Below the pieces are notes generated by a model that was not told the DNA's origin, made no database searches, and worked only from the letters and a program-made list of their open reading frames with translations. Positions 53,187 to 61,884 of a stretch of DNA of 64,000 bases are shown piece by piece; the first letter of the stretch is position 1, and each line of letters opens with the position of its first letter. This DNA comes from Taklimakanibacter albus (GTDB lineage: Bacteria; Pseudomonadota; Alphaproteobacteria; Rhizobiales; Aestuariivirgaceae), in the NCBI RefSeq assembly GCF_016595235.1, contig NZ_JAENHL010000008.1, forward strand, positions 1,944,624 through 2,008,623. Direction: 5' to 3'. A program made the position numbers and the translations under genes.

Positions 53187-54302
53187 CTAAGCTATGCGCA
53201 GCTGGGTGCCCGGATCGAAGAACACCGCCTTGTCGAGATTGAAGGCGAGCTTCATGCGGCTGCCGGCCGCCACACGGGCATCGGCCCTGAGCCGCGCCAC
53301 CACCTGCTTGCCGCCCAGATGGGTGACGGCAAAAGTGTCTGAGCCGGCGGGCTCGACCACCTCGATCTGGCATTCCGACAGAACGACACCGGCGGAATTG
53401 CGGTCCGCCCCGTCGGGATCGGTCAGCGCTTCCGGCCTGATACCGAAAATGACATTGCCGCCGGCATGTTTGGCGATCCGGCCGGCGCCCTCGGGCAAGG
53501 CCAGCGTCAAAGGATCGCCCGAGCGTTGCGGCATCGAGAGGCGAAGCCCGTGGCCATTCGCCTCGACGCTGGCGGGGATGAGATTCATCGCCGGCGAGCC
53601 CATGAAATCGGCGACGAACATATTGGACGGATGATTGTAGATCTCGGCCGGGGTGCCGAATTGCTGCAGGATGCCGTCCTTCAGCACCGCGATGCGCGAG
53701 GCGAGCGTCATCGCCTCGATCTGGTCATGCGTCACATAGACGATGGTGGTCTTCATCGACTGGTGCAGGCGCTTGATCTCGGTGCGCATGTCGACACGCA
53801 GTTTGGCGTCGAGATTGGACAGCGGCTCATCAAAGAGGAAGACCAGAGGCCGGCGCACCAGAGCGCGGCCCATGGCGACGCGCTGGCGCTGGCCGCCCGA
53901 CAGCTGGCTCGGCTTGCGGTCGAGCAGATGCTTGATCTGCAAGGTCTCGGAGACGTCGTTCACCGCCTTGTCGCGCTCCGGCTTCGGCACGCCCTTGATC
54001 TCCATGCCGAAGGCGATGTTCTGCGCCACCGTCATGTTGGGATAGAGCGCATAGGACTGGAACACCATGGCGATGTCGCGCTCGGACGGATGCAGATCGT
54101 TCACCTTGCGGCCATTGATGTGGATCTCGCCCGCGGTGATCGTCTCGAGACCGGCAATGGTGTTGAGCAAGGTCGACTTGCCGCAGCCCGAGGGACCGAC
54201 AAGGACGAGAAAGCCGCCTTCTTCGATGGCGAGATCGATGCCCTTCAGCACATCGACATTGCCGAAGCGCTTTTCGAGGCTCTTGATTTCAAGAAACGGC
54301 AT
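53187..54302 (-). CDS. sugar ABC transporter ATPase (UgpC/MalK/GtsD type)
   Basis: This 371-residue protein has an ABC domain (about residues 1-240) with Walker A VGPSGCGKSTLLNTIAGL, Q-loop MVFQSYALYPNMTVAQNI, signature QLSGGQRQRVAMGRAL, Walker B VFLFDEPLSNLDAKLR and H-loop YVTHDQIEAM. A C-terminal TOBE/OB-fold region follows (about 250-371), as in MalK and UgpC. There it binds regulatory partners. The gene follows the second permease with only 3 nt between. It is specific to this operon by position, although MalK-type ATPases can serve several transporters. Confidence 0.93.
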   Translation of the reverse strand: MPFLEIKSLEKRFGNVDVLKGIDLAIEEGGFLVLVGPSGCGKSTLLNTIAGLETITAGEIHINGRKVNDLHPSERDIAMVFQSYALYPNMTVAQNIAFGMEIKGVPKPERDKAVNDVSETLQIKHLLDRKPSQLSGGQRQRVAMGRALVRRPLVFLFDEPLSNLDAKLRVDMRTEIKRLHQSMKTTIVYVTHDQIEAMTLASRIAVLKDGILQQFGTPAEIYNHPSNMFVADFMGSPAMNLIPASVEANGHGLRLSMPQRSGDPLTLALPEGAGRIAKHAGGNVIFGIRPEALTDPDGADRNSAGVVLSECQIEVVEPAGSDTFAVTHLGGKQVVARLRADARVAAGSRMKLAFNLDKAVFFDPGTQLRIA

Positions 54303-54305
54303 GTT

Positions 54306-55187
54306 TCACCCCTTGACCGCGCCCGCCATCAATCCACGCACGAAATACCGGCCCGACACGACATAGACGATGAGGGTCGGCAAAGCGGCGAGAATGGCGC
54401 CGGCAAAATGCACATTGTATTCCTTGACGCCCGTCGACGAGCTGACGAGGTTGTTGAGCGCCACCGTCATCGGCAGCGAATAGGAATCGGCGAAGGAAAC
54501 GCCGAACAGGAAGTCGTTCCAGATATTGGTGAACTGCCAGATCACCGTGACGACGATGATGGGGCCCGAGCTCGGCAGCAGGATACGGCGGAAGATCTGG
54601 AAGAAGCTGGCGCCATCGATCATCGCGGCGCGCACCAGCTCGGTCGGGAAGGCTTCGTAGTAGTTGCGGAAGAACAGAGTGGTGAAGCCGATGCCATAGA
54701 TGGCATGGACGAGCGAGAGGCCCCAGGTGGTGCCGGCAATGCCCAGAAGCCCCAGCACCTTGGCCATCGGGATGAGCACGATCTGGAACGGGATGAAGCA
54801 GGAGAGCAGCATCAGCGTGAAGACCAGATTGTCGCCGGGAAAGCGCCATTTGGTCAGCACATAACCATTGAGGGCGCCGAGCAGCGTCGATGCAGCGACC
54901 GCCGGCACGACCATCAGGATCGAATTGAGGAAATAGGGTTTCAAGCCGGTCGGCTGGACGCCGATCTGCGCCGTCGACCAGGCGCTGAACCACGGATCGA
55001 GCGTGAATTGCTGCGGCAAGGACAGCATGTCGCCCTGGCGGATCTCGTCCAGAGGCTTCACCGAATTCACCAGCATCACGTAAAGCGGCAGCAGGTAATA
55101 GAAGGCGAAGAGGATGAGAGCGCAATAGATCAGGATGCGCGTCAGCGACGCCGTCCTGACCGCGGTATCGGGGGCGGCGGCGCTCAT
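54306..55187 (-). CDS. gtsC: glucose/mannose-type ABC transporter permease 2
   Basis: This 293-residue MalG-type permease has six hydrophobic segments (the first at about 18-40, LIYCALILFAFYYLLPLYVM). The EAA coupling loop is YEAFPTELVRAAMIDGASFF. It begins within the stop codon of the first permease gene (4-nt overlap) and ends 3 nt before the ATPase gene. Glucose/mannose specificity is inferred from the GtsA-like binding protein, since permeases of this class look alike. The C-terminus VVSGRYFVRGLMAGAVKG is the usual MalG-like ending. Confidence 0.88.
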   Translation of the reverse strand: MSAAAPDTAVRTASLTRILIYCALILFAFYYLLPLYVMLVNSVKPLDEIRQGDMLSLPQQFTLDPWFSAWSTAQIGVQPTGLKPYFLNSILMVVPAVAASTLLGALNGYVLTKWRFPGDNLVFTLMLLSCFIPFQIVLIPMAKVLGLLGIAGTTWGLSLVHAIYGIGFTTLFFRNYYEAFPTELVRAAMIDGASFFQIFRRILLPSSGPIIVVTVIWQFTNIWNDFLFGVSFADSYSLPMTVALNNLVSSSTGVKEYNVHFAGAILAALPTLIVYVVSGRYFVRGLMAGAVKG

Positions 55188-56086
55188 GATTTCCGCCCCG
55201 TGCTGAGTTCGGAATAGAGATAAGGCACGATGACGGACGCGATCATGATCAGCATGATGGTCGCCGAGGCGGCGCCGATGCCCATGGAGTTGCGGGTGAA
55301 GGTGTAGGAATACATGAAGGTGGCGGGAAGCTCAGTGGCCTGGCCCGGCCCGCCGCCGGTGAGCGCGACCACCAGATCGTAAGCCTTGATGGCGAGATGC
55401 GCCAGCACCACGAAAGCCGACAGGAAGACCGGGCGCATCATCGGAATGATGATGCGGCGGTAGATGGTGAGATTGGAGGCGCCGTCCATCTGCGCCGCCT
55501 TGATGATCTCATTGTCGACGCCGCGCAGGCCCGCCAGGAACATCGCCATGACGAAACCCGACGATTGCCAGACCGCCGCGATCACCACGGTGTAGATCGC
55601 GAAGTTACGGTCCTTGATCCAGGTGAAGGAGAAACTTTCCCAGCCCCATTGATGCATCGTGTGCTCGAGACCGATGCCGGGGTCGAGAAACCATTTCCAG
55701 GCGGTGCCGGTGACGATGAAGGAGAGCGCCATCGGATAGAGATAGATCGGGCGCAGCACGCCCTCGGCGCGGATCTTCTGGTCGAGCAATATGGCGAGGC
55801 CTAAGCCCAGCACCGAGCAGATGATGATATAAAGCGAGCCGAAAATGCCGAGATTGCCGAGCGCCCGCCACCAATGCGGCAAGGCCCAGAGCTTGGAATA
55901 ATTCTCAAGACCGACCCAGCCGAAGGACGGCAGCATCTTCGAGTCGGTGAAGGAGAGATAGCCGGTGAACAGGATGAAGCCATAGACGAAGATCAGAACC
56001 GCGGCGAAGCTCGGCGCCAGCACGAGGCGCGGCAAGAGCTCCTGCAGGTAATTCCTCGCTGATGGCGCCGTGGCGGCTTGGGCCAT
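55184..56086 (-). CDS. gtsB: glucose/mannose-type ABC transporter permease 1
   Basis: This 300-residue MalF-type permease has six helices, the first at about residues 20-43 (LVLAPSFAAVLIFVYGFILF). The EAA loop is GLRGVDNEIIKAAQMDGASN. FSFTWIKDRNFAIYTVVIAA is typical of the glucose/mannose branch. It starts about 120 nt after the binding-protein stop, and a terminator-like hairpin lies between them. It heads the coupled permease-permease-ATPase block. Confidence 0.88.
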   Translation of the reverse strand: MAQAATAPSARNYLQELLPRLVLAPSFAAVLIFVYGFILFTGYLSFTDSKMLPSFGWVGLENYSKLWALPHWWRALGNLGIFGSLYIIICSVLGLGLAILLDQKIRAEGVLRPIYLYPMALSFIVTGTAWKWFLDPGIGLEHTMHQWGWESFSFTWIKDRNFAIYTVVIAAVWQSSGFVMAMFLAGLRGVDNEIIKAAQMDGASNLTIYRRIIIPMMRPVFLSAFVVLAHLAIKAYDLVVALTGGGPGQATELPATFMYSYTFTRNSMGIGAASATIMLIMIASVIVPYLYSELSTGRKS

Positions 56087-56162
56087 GGCTTCACCCCCCT
56101 ACTCTTGAGATGACGGTTGAAACTTTGCCCGCTTTTCGGGCCGTGTGCCAGAGAGAAAGCAA

Positions 56163-56188
56163 AGGCCCCGGCGTGTGGACCGGGGCCT
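56163..56188 (-). terminator. hairpin terminator/attenuator after the sugar-binding protein gene
   Basis: On the minus strand AGGCCCCGG pairs with CCGGGGCCT around an 8-nt loop, followed by a T-rich but interrupted tract (TTGCTTTCTC). It probably raises binding-protein mRNA over permease mRNA, as at choX/choW. Confidence 0.65.
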
Positions 56189-56206
56189 CGCTGTTCTCTG
56201 TATCGA

Positions 56207-57448
56207 TTACTTCGCAGCCGCGATGGCGGTGACGAGTTCCTTCACGGCGGCATCGGAGTCGAGCTCGCCATTGAAGTGCCGGGTCACGACGTCATAAAGC
56301 GCGTTCTTGACCGCCGCCGGAGCGGCATAGCCATGCGCCATCGAGCCCATCAGCGTGCCGGCGCCGGCCGCTTCGGCCAGATCCTTCATGCCTTTCTTGC
56401 CGCAATCGTCGAAAGCGGTGTCGGGCACGTCGGTGCGGGCCGGGACGGAGCCCTTGACCACGTTGAAGGACGACTGGAAGGCGGGGTTCTCGATGGCCGA
56501 AGCCATCTCGAGCTGGGCCTTCTGCTTGTCCTCGCCGACCTTGAACATCATGAACATGTCGGAGTTGAAGGTGACCGAGCCTTGCGTGCCGGGGAAGCGG
56601 ATGCAGACGAAGTCGGCACCCGGCTTCTGGCCGGCCTTGAGGAACTCGCCCTTGGCCCAGTCGCCCATGAATTGCAGGCCGGCCTTGCCTTCGATGACCA
56701 TGGCGGAAGCGAGGTTCCAGTCGCGGCCGGAGAAGTTGGCATCGACATAGGAGCGCAGCTTCGCCATGCGGTCGAAAGCTTCCTTCATCTTGGGCGAGCC
56801 CAAGGCTTCCGGATCGAGATCGATCATCGCCTTCTTGTAGAAGTCGTTGCCGAGCGAGAGCACGACACCGTCGAAGATCGTCGCGTCCTGCCAGGGCTGG
56901 CCGCCATGGGCGACCGGGGTGATGCCGGCGGCCTTGAACTTGTCGAGAAGGGCGACGAGCTCGTCCCAGCTCTCCGGCGCCTTGCCGCCCGCGGCATCGA
57001 GCGCCTTCTTGTTGATCCACACCCAGTTGGTGGAGTGCACGTTCACCGGGGCGGCGATCCATTTGCCGTCATATTTGGCGAAGCCCTGCAGCGCCGCCGG
57101 GATGACCTTGTCCCAGCCTTCCTTGTCGGCCACGGCACCGAGATCGCCCACCACGCCCTGCTTGGCCCAGTCGGTGATGTCGAAGCCGAGCGCCTGCACG
57201 GCGGTGGGCGGGTTGCCTGCGGTGACGCGGGCGCGCAAGGCGGTCATCGCCTGCTCACCGCCGCCGCCGGCGACCGGCATGTCCTGCCAGGTGACGCCCT
57301 TGGATTCGAGATCCTTTTTCAAAACATCTAGGGCCGCGGCCTCGCCGCCCGAGGTCCACCAGTGGAGCACTTCCACCTGGTCGGCCGCCTGGGCGCTCAA
57401 AGCGAGCCCAGAGGCAAATACGCTGGTCAGCAGCAATCTACGCAACAT
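56207..57448 (-). CDS. gtsA: glucose/mannose-type ABC transporter binding protein
   Basis: This 413-residue periplasmic protein starts at the ATG at 57448 behind AGGGAGGA. The signal peptide covers about residues 1-22 ([18 protein letters not shown]). The mature start [20 protein letters not shown] and the segment [19 protein letters not shown] resemble GtsA of Pseudomonas and related glucose/mannose-binding proteins. The next elements are [15 protein letters not shown] and [20 protein letters not shown]. Two Cys in the C-terminal half (VCIRFPG, DDCGKKG) may form a disulfide. It is the first gene of the operon, and the LacI-type regulator diverges upstream. Confidence 0.88.
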   Translation of the reverse strand: MLRRLLLTSVFASGLALSAQAADQVEVLHWWTSGGEAAALDVLKKDLESKGVTWQDMPVAGGGGEQAMTALRARVTAGNPPTAVQALGFDITDWAKQGVVGDLGAVADKEGWDKVIPAALQGFAKYDGKWIAAPVNVHSTNWVWINKKALDAAGGKAPESWDELVALLDKFKAAGITPVAHGGQPWQDATIFDGVVLSLGNDFYKKAMIDLDPEALGSPKMKEAFDRMAKLRSYVDANFSGRDWNLASAMVIEGKAGLQFMGDWAKGEFLKAGQKPGADFVCIRFPGTQGSVTFNSDMFMMFKVGEDKQKAQLEMASAIENPAFQSSFNVVKGSVPARTDVPDTAFDDCGKKGMKDLAEAAGAGTLMGSMAHGYAAPAAVKNALYDVVTRHFNGELDSDAAVKELVTAIAAAK

Positions 57449-57659
57449 GAATTCCTCCCTGAGTTGCGATACGCATTCCGGCGCCCGCACAGGCACCGGT
57501 CAATCATCGGCAAAGCTAGAAGCCCGGGCTCTTCAGCGCCGTAATCGGAAGTCTTCGAAGCGGGAAGCTTCGCGCGCCGCGACAGCCCTGGCAAATGAAA
57601 TGAATAGTCTCCTCCCTCGGCCTAGGTTGTTCTTGTTGATCCCGGAACCGTGCCGAGAC

Positions 57660-57673
57660 CTGTAACGTTACAG
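57660..57673. promoter_or_regulatory. LacI-type operator O1 (CTGTAACGTTACAG)
   Basis: This is a perfect 14-bp palindrome with the central AACGTT typical of LacI/GalR-family sites. It lies 212 bp upstream of gtsA and 124 bp upstream of the lacI-type gene, in the 348-bp divergent region that holds no gene. Confidence 0.8.
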
Positions 57674-57778
57674 ATTTTCCTTGTCAACAGGGCCGGAAGC
57701 CTGTTGATGAAAACACCCTTTAATTGTTGGATGATTGACATGGGAGTCAGAAGAATCAATATGATCGCGCCCATTTTC

Positions 57779-57790
57779 TGAAACGTTACA
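57779..57790. promoter_or_regulatory. LacI-type operator O2 (TGAAACGTTACA)
   Basis: It differs from O1 by one base over 12 positions and ends 6 bp before the regulator start codon, so binding here would block the regulator's own expression. The spacing O1-O2 is about 118 bp centre to centre, compatible with looping. Confidence 0.75.
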
Positions 57791-57796
57791 AGCCCC

Positions 57797-58843
57797 ATGG
57801 ACCGCTCCCGCAGCAAGCCGCCGCACCGCCCTTCGCAAGGGCCGCCGACGCTGCGCACGATCGCCGGACTGACCGGCCTCGGCGTCACCACGGTATCGCG
57901 GGCGCTGAAAGACGGGCCGGAACTCTCGCATGAGACCAAGGCCCGGGTGCGCGCGGTGGCGGACCAGATCGGCTACCGGCCGCATCGCGCCGGCGTGCGC
58001 CTCAAGACCGGGCGCACCTTCGTGATCTCCTTCGTGCTCAACCAGGCCGACGATATGAGCGATTACGCGAGGCGCCTGATCATGGGCATCAGCGATGCCT
58101 TGCGCGGCACGCAATATCACCTGCAGGTCCTGCCGCAGAATATCGACCAGGACCCGATCGATCCGGTGCGCTACATCGTCGACACGGCGGCGGCGGACGG
58201 TCTCATCCTCACCCATTCCGAGCCGCAGGATCTGCGCGTCAAGATGCTGCTCGAGCGCGATTTCCCCTTCATCACTTTCGGGCGCACCGAACTGGCGACG
58301 CCGCATCCCTATATCGACACCGACAATTTCGACTTCGCCTATCGCGCCGCGCAAGCGCTGCTCGCGCGCGGGCGGAAACGCATCGTCATCGTGCTGCCGC
58401 CCAAGCAATTCACCTATAGCGGCCATCAGCAGGCCGGCTATCGCCGCGCCGTGTTCGAAGCCGGGCTCGAGCCGCGCATGGCCGAAGGCGTCGACCTCTA
58501 TTCACCGGCCTTCACCTTGCGCGCCTATGCCAACCGGCTGGCGCGCGAGGCCGGAGCGCCCGACGGCATCATCTGCGGCTCGGAGATGCAGGCGCTCGGC
58601 ATGATGCTGGGCTTTCAGGATGCGGGCTTCGTCATCGGGCGCGATGTCGACATCGCCAACAAGAAGACGTCCAACATCCTCGATCTGGTGCAGATGCCGA
58701 CATTGCAGTATTTCGAGGACCTGATCCGCGCCGGGCATGACTGCGCTGAATACCTGCTCAAGCGCATCGAAGGCCGCGAGCCGGTGAGCACCCTGCAGCG
58801 CCTCGACCTGACGAGCTTCAGCGAAGGCAGCACGCAATCCTGA
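57797..58843 (+). CDS. LacI family transcriptional regulator
   Basis: This 348-residue protein has a helix-turn-helix at about residues 18-65 (LRTIAGLTGLGVTTVSRALK). The hinge helix region is GYRPHRAGVRLKTGRT. A periplasmic-binding-protein-like ligand domain follows (about 70-340), with DGLILTHSEPQDLRVKML and RKRIVIVLPP. The 17-residue Pro/Arg-rich N-terminal extension before the HTH is longer than in LacI. It diverges from the sugar ABC operon and faces two AACGTT operators, one at its own start, so it probably represses both. A sugar or sugar phosphate of the pathway is the likely inducer. Confidence 0.92.
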   Translation: MDRSRSKPPHRPSQGPPTLRTIAGLTGLGVTTVSRALKDGPELSHETKARVRAVADQIGYRPHRAGVRLKTGRTFVISFVLNQADDMSDYARRLIMGISDALRGTQYHLQVLPQNIDQDPIDPVRYIVDTAAADGLILTHSEPQDLRVKMLLERDFPFITFGRTELATPHPYIDTDNFDFAYRAAQALLARGRKRIVIVLPPKQFTYSGHQQAGYRRAVFEAGLEPRMAEGVDLYSPAFTLRAYANRLAREAGAPDGIICGSEMQALGMMLGFQDAGFVIGRDVDIANKKTSNILDLVQMPTLQYFEDLIRAGHDCAEYLLKRIEGREPVSTLQRLDLTSFSEGSTQS

Positions 58844-58963
58844 CTGACCGGACAGTGCTAACCAGGCGCGCGTCCGCCACAATCATTAATTGCGCATCCC
58901 CCTTAATCATCCGCGCAGATTGCCCCTTGCGGTTGTCCCGACCCGGGTGGAGGATCGCGTGGG

Positions 58964-61879
58964 ATGAAGAGGGATGCCGTGCAGAGGCCGGGACGGCTCA
59001 AAGTACCGATTCTTCCGGGCAATGTGACGTCTTTGCGCCGGATCATAGACCATGCTGCGATCGGCATGGCGCTGCTTGGCAAGGATGGTCGTCTCCTTTA
59101 CGCGAACCGCTCCTTCCAGACACAGACCGGCTATACGGCAAGGCAATCCGCCGGACTCAAGCTCGCCGACATCACGCATCCGCAAGAGCAGCGAAAGCTC
59201 CGGCCCACCGCGCGCGGCAAGGACGGCGTCGAGCTCTGCTATGTGCGCCGGGACGGCTCACTCTTTCATGCGCTGACCAGTCTTTCAAAGCTGGGCAAGG
59301 GCCATGGAAAATTCGACGCAATTTTGCAACTGACGCCCATCGAAGCGCGCAAGGAGCGCGACCAGGTGCTGGCCGAGAACGAATGGCGCTGGAACCAGGC
59401 TCTGCGTAGCGCCGAGCAAGGCGTCTGGGACATCGACATCGCGAACAACCGGATCTGGATCTCGCCCTATTGGGAAGGCGTGCTCGGCTTCGGATCGGAC
59501 AAGGCCGACGTCTTCAGGAAGAAATGGCTGGCCCGCCTGCATCCCGACGATCGCGCGCATATGCAACGCGCGATCGATGGCCTGAGAGGCGGCAGTCTCT
59601 CCGAAACCCATGAAACCTACCGGCTGCACCGCGCCGACGGCGTCTGGATCTGGATCCTGTCACGCGGCAAGGTCACCCACCGCGCACCCGACGGTTCAGC
59701 GCTGCGCATCATCGGCACCACCGCGGATATCACGCGGCAGAAAGAGACCGAGGCGCTGCTCGCCGCCACGACCGATCGGCTCGACATCGCCCTCGCTGCC
59801 GGCGGCGTCGGCATCTATGACGTGGATGTCCGCACCGGCCTGCGCAATTTCGATGACCGGACGCTGGCGCTTCATGGGCTCAAGCGCGCGACATTTGACA
59901 GCACGCAGAAAGCCTGGGAACACGCCGTCCACCCTGACGACCTCGCCCGGGTCCTGCAGCAGATCGCTACCACCCGCGCATCGCAGCAGAACACGACGCA
60001 ATATGACTATCGTGTCATTCATCCGTCGGGGGCGATCCGTCACATCCATGCCATCGCCCGCTTGATCCGGGCGCCCGACGGCGCAGCACTGCGCGTCATC
60101 GGCGTGTGCCGGGACGTCACCGAGGAGGCCGAACGGACACAACGGCTGCAGGAGGCATTGACACAACTCGCCGCCACCACCGAACGGCTGGAGCTCGCTC
60201 TCGAAGCCGGTGGGATCGGTATTTTCGACGTCGACATCGCCGCCGACAAACGCCGGTTCGACGACCGGATACTGGCGCTCCATGGTCTGAGCCGCGAGGA
60301 TTATGACGGCTCGCGCGAGGCCTGGGCGCAGACCATCCACCCTGATGACCGGGCGCGGCTCATCGAGCAGATCACCGCCGACCGGGCCTCGGGCGAGGCC
60401 TCGCAGCACTATGATTTCCGTGTCGTGCACCCGCGCTCGGGCGTCGTCCGCCATATCCGCTCCATAACCCGGCAGATCCACGCGGTCGACGGCGCCGTGC
60501 AGAACGTCGTCGGCGTCAGCTGGGATGTCACAAGCGAGGTCGAGCAGACAACCAGGCTGCTGGAGACGGCCGCCCGGCTCGCCACCACGACCGACCGATT
60601 GAATCTCGCTCTCGAGGCGGGCGATGTCGGCACGTTCGACACCGATGTCGTCGCCGGCAGGCACATGCTCGACGCCCGGACCCTCACCCTCCTCGGCAGA
60701 GAGCCAGGCGATGCCGGTCACACGGTGGAGACCTGGATGGGCGCCATCCACCCGGAGGATCGCCCACGGATCGAGCAGGAATTCGCGGCAAACCTGGCGT
60801 CGACAGTAACGTCCGCCCAGTATGATTTTCGCGTGGTGCACAAGCGCAGCGGCGCCATCCGGCATATCCGTTCCCTGACCCGGTTGATCCGTGACGAGAT
60901 GGGCAAGGCACTGCGCGCCACCGGCGCGTGCTGGGACATCACCGATCACGTCGAGCGCGCCCGGCAATTGCGCGAGGCACTGTCCCTGCTCGACGCGATC
61001 ATGAACGCCACGCCCGATCTGGTTTTCGCCAAAGATCTCGCCGGCCGCTATCTCATCACCAACAAGGCGGCCGAGAAGGTCACCGGGCATTCCGTCGCCG
61101 ATGTCGTCGGCAAGGACGATACGGAGATCTACCCGGCCGAGACTGCCGCGATCTACATCGCCAATGATCGCCACGCATTGGCCACCGGCCAGCCCCATAC
61201 GGTCGAAGAGACCGGCGTCACCGACGGCGTGCCGCGTATATGGCTGACGAACAAGGCGCCGCTGCGCGATGCCCATGGCCATGTCATCGGTCTCGTCGGC
61301 GTCGCGCGTGACATCACCGAGATCAAGAAGGCCGAGACGGCGCTGCGCGAGACGCTCGAGCTGCTCGATGCGGTGATGCGCGGCACGCCGGACCTCATCT
61401 TTGTCAAGGATCGCGACAGCCGCTACCTCGTCGCCAATGAGGCGCTCGGGCGGGTGCTTGGCCGCAAGACCGAGGACATGCTGGGCTTGCGGCCGGCCGA
61501 TGTTCATCCGCCGCATGTCGCCGAAAAGCTGATGGCGCATGACCGCCGGATCATGACGAGCGGCGCCGCCCAGACGATCGAGGAAACCATCCTCGTCGAC
61601 GATGTCTCCCGTATCTTCCTGTCGACCAAGGCACCACGCCGCGACGAGCACGGCAATGTCATCGGCATCATCGGCATCGCCCGCGATATCACCGACATGA
61701 AGACGGCCGAGGCCGCGGTCATGGCGCTGAACCAGCGGCTGCAGATCGCCATCGAGGCCTCGGGCGGCGGCGTCTTCGACGCCGACATGACGAAGCCGGA
61801 ATTCCGCTGGGGCTCGCGCATGTACGAGCTCTACGACCTTCCTCGCGACGCCTATGACGGCACGCTCGAGCAATGCTGA
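58964..61879 (+). CDS. multi-PAS sensor protein, N-terminal part of a frameshifted PAS-GGDEF-EAL gene
   Basis: This 971-residue ORF consists almost entirely of PAS domains with no membrane segment. They lie at about residues 24-125, 140-258, three near-identical PAS_3-type units starting at 267, 403 and 540, two of another type at 675-790 and 798-912, and half a PAS from 922. It ends abruptly in DAYDGTLEQC inside that PAS. The missing half is the first 75 residues of the overlapping ORF at 61873. A GGAGG lies about 10 nt before the ATG; a GTG five codons in has an AGAGGGA. As annotated it would lack an output domain, so it is best viewed as the 5' part of one diguanylate cyclase/phosphodiesterase gene. 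Confidence 0.85.
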   Translation: MKRDAVQRPGRLKVPILPGNVTSLRRIIDHAAIGMALLGKDGRLLYANRSFQTQTGYTARQSAGLKLADITHPQEQRKLRPTARGKDGVELCYVRRDGSLFHALTSLSKLGKGHGKFDAILQLTPIEARKERDQVLAENEWRWNQALRSAEQGVWDIDIANNRIWISPYWEGVLGFGSDKADVFRKKWLARLHPDDRAHMQRAIDGLRGGSLSETHETYRLHRADGVWIWILSRGKVTHRAPDGSALRIIGTTADITRQKETEALLAATTDRLDIALAAGGVGIYDVDVRTGLRNFDDRTLALHGLKRATFDSTQKAWEHAVHPDDLARVLQQIATTRASQQNTTQYDYRVIHPSGAIRHIHAIARLIRAPDGAALRVIGVCRDVTEEAERTQRLQEALTQLAATTERLELALEAGGIGIFDVDIAADKRRFDDRILALHGLSREDYDGSREAWAQTIHPDDRARLIEQITADRASGEASQHYDFRVVHPRSGVVRHIRSITRQIHAVDGAVQNVVGVSWDVTSEVEQTTRLLETAARLATTTDRLNLALEAGDVGTFDTDVVAGRHMLDARTLTLLGREPGDAGHTVETWMGAIHPEDRPRIEQEFAANLASTVTSAQYDFRVVHKRSGAIRHIRSLTRLIRDEMGKALRATGACWDITDHVERARQLREALSLLDAIMNATPDLVFAKDLAGRYLITNKAAEKVTGHSVADVVGKDDTEIYPAETAAIYIANDRHALATGQPHTVEETGVTDGVPRIWLTNKAPLRDAHGHVIGLVGVARDITEIKKAETALRETLELLDAVMRGTPDLIFVKDRDSRYLVANEALGRVLGRKTEDMLGLRPADVHPPHVAEKLMAHDRRIMTSGAAQTIEETILVDDVSRIFLSTKAPRRDEHGNVIGIIGIARDITDMKTAEAAVMALNQRLQIAIEASGGGVFDADMTKPEFRWGSRMYELYDLPRDAYDGTLEQC
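59762..60961 (+). repeat. three tandem intragenic PAS-coding repeats of about 408 bp
   Basis: Units begin at about 59762, 60170 and 60581, each encoding ATTDRL or ATTERL, then LALEAGG-like, IHPDDR-like and YDFRVVHP-like motifs, and ending with a GV-WDVT-like strand. Two further related units of about 123 codons follow (60986-61708). They are protein-level duplications, not mobile elements. Confidence 0.75.
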
Positions 61880-61884
61880 GCTTC
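61866..61884 (+). other. apparent one-base deletion joining PAS and GGDEF-EAL reading frames
   Basis: The sequence GAGCAATGCTGAGC gives E-Q-C-stop in the first frame. Adding one G (CAATGGCTGAGC) restores E-Q-W-L-S-F-I-H-A-D-D, exactly the conserved W-x-x-x-I-H-x-D-D of a PAS_3 domain. The downstream frame is the one expected after loss of one base. No slippery heptamer is visible. Confidence 0.85.

Noticed and set aside
53466-55217. 583-codon open frame antisense to the sugar ATPase and permease genes
   Set aside because: It is rich in Arg, Asp, His and Gln with no domain, and the opposite strand carries full ABC transporter motifs.
59762-60961. Possible CRISPR or satellite repeat
   Set aside because: The repeats are ~408-bp coding units of PAS domains with divergent DNA, not short identical repeats with spacers, and no cas genes are present.
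59696-61873. Long open frame on the minus strand opposite the PAS gene
   Set aside because: High-GC codon bias keeps the antisense frame open. The product is low in complexity and Arg/Asp/Gly-rich, while the plus strand encodes well-defined PAS domains.
61866-61884. Programmed ribosomal frameshift as the cause of the PAS-GGDEF split
   Set aside because: There is no slippery heptamer or downstream pseudoknot that I can see, and a single missing G explains the frame change. I treat a deletion or sequencing error as more likely.
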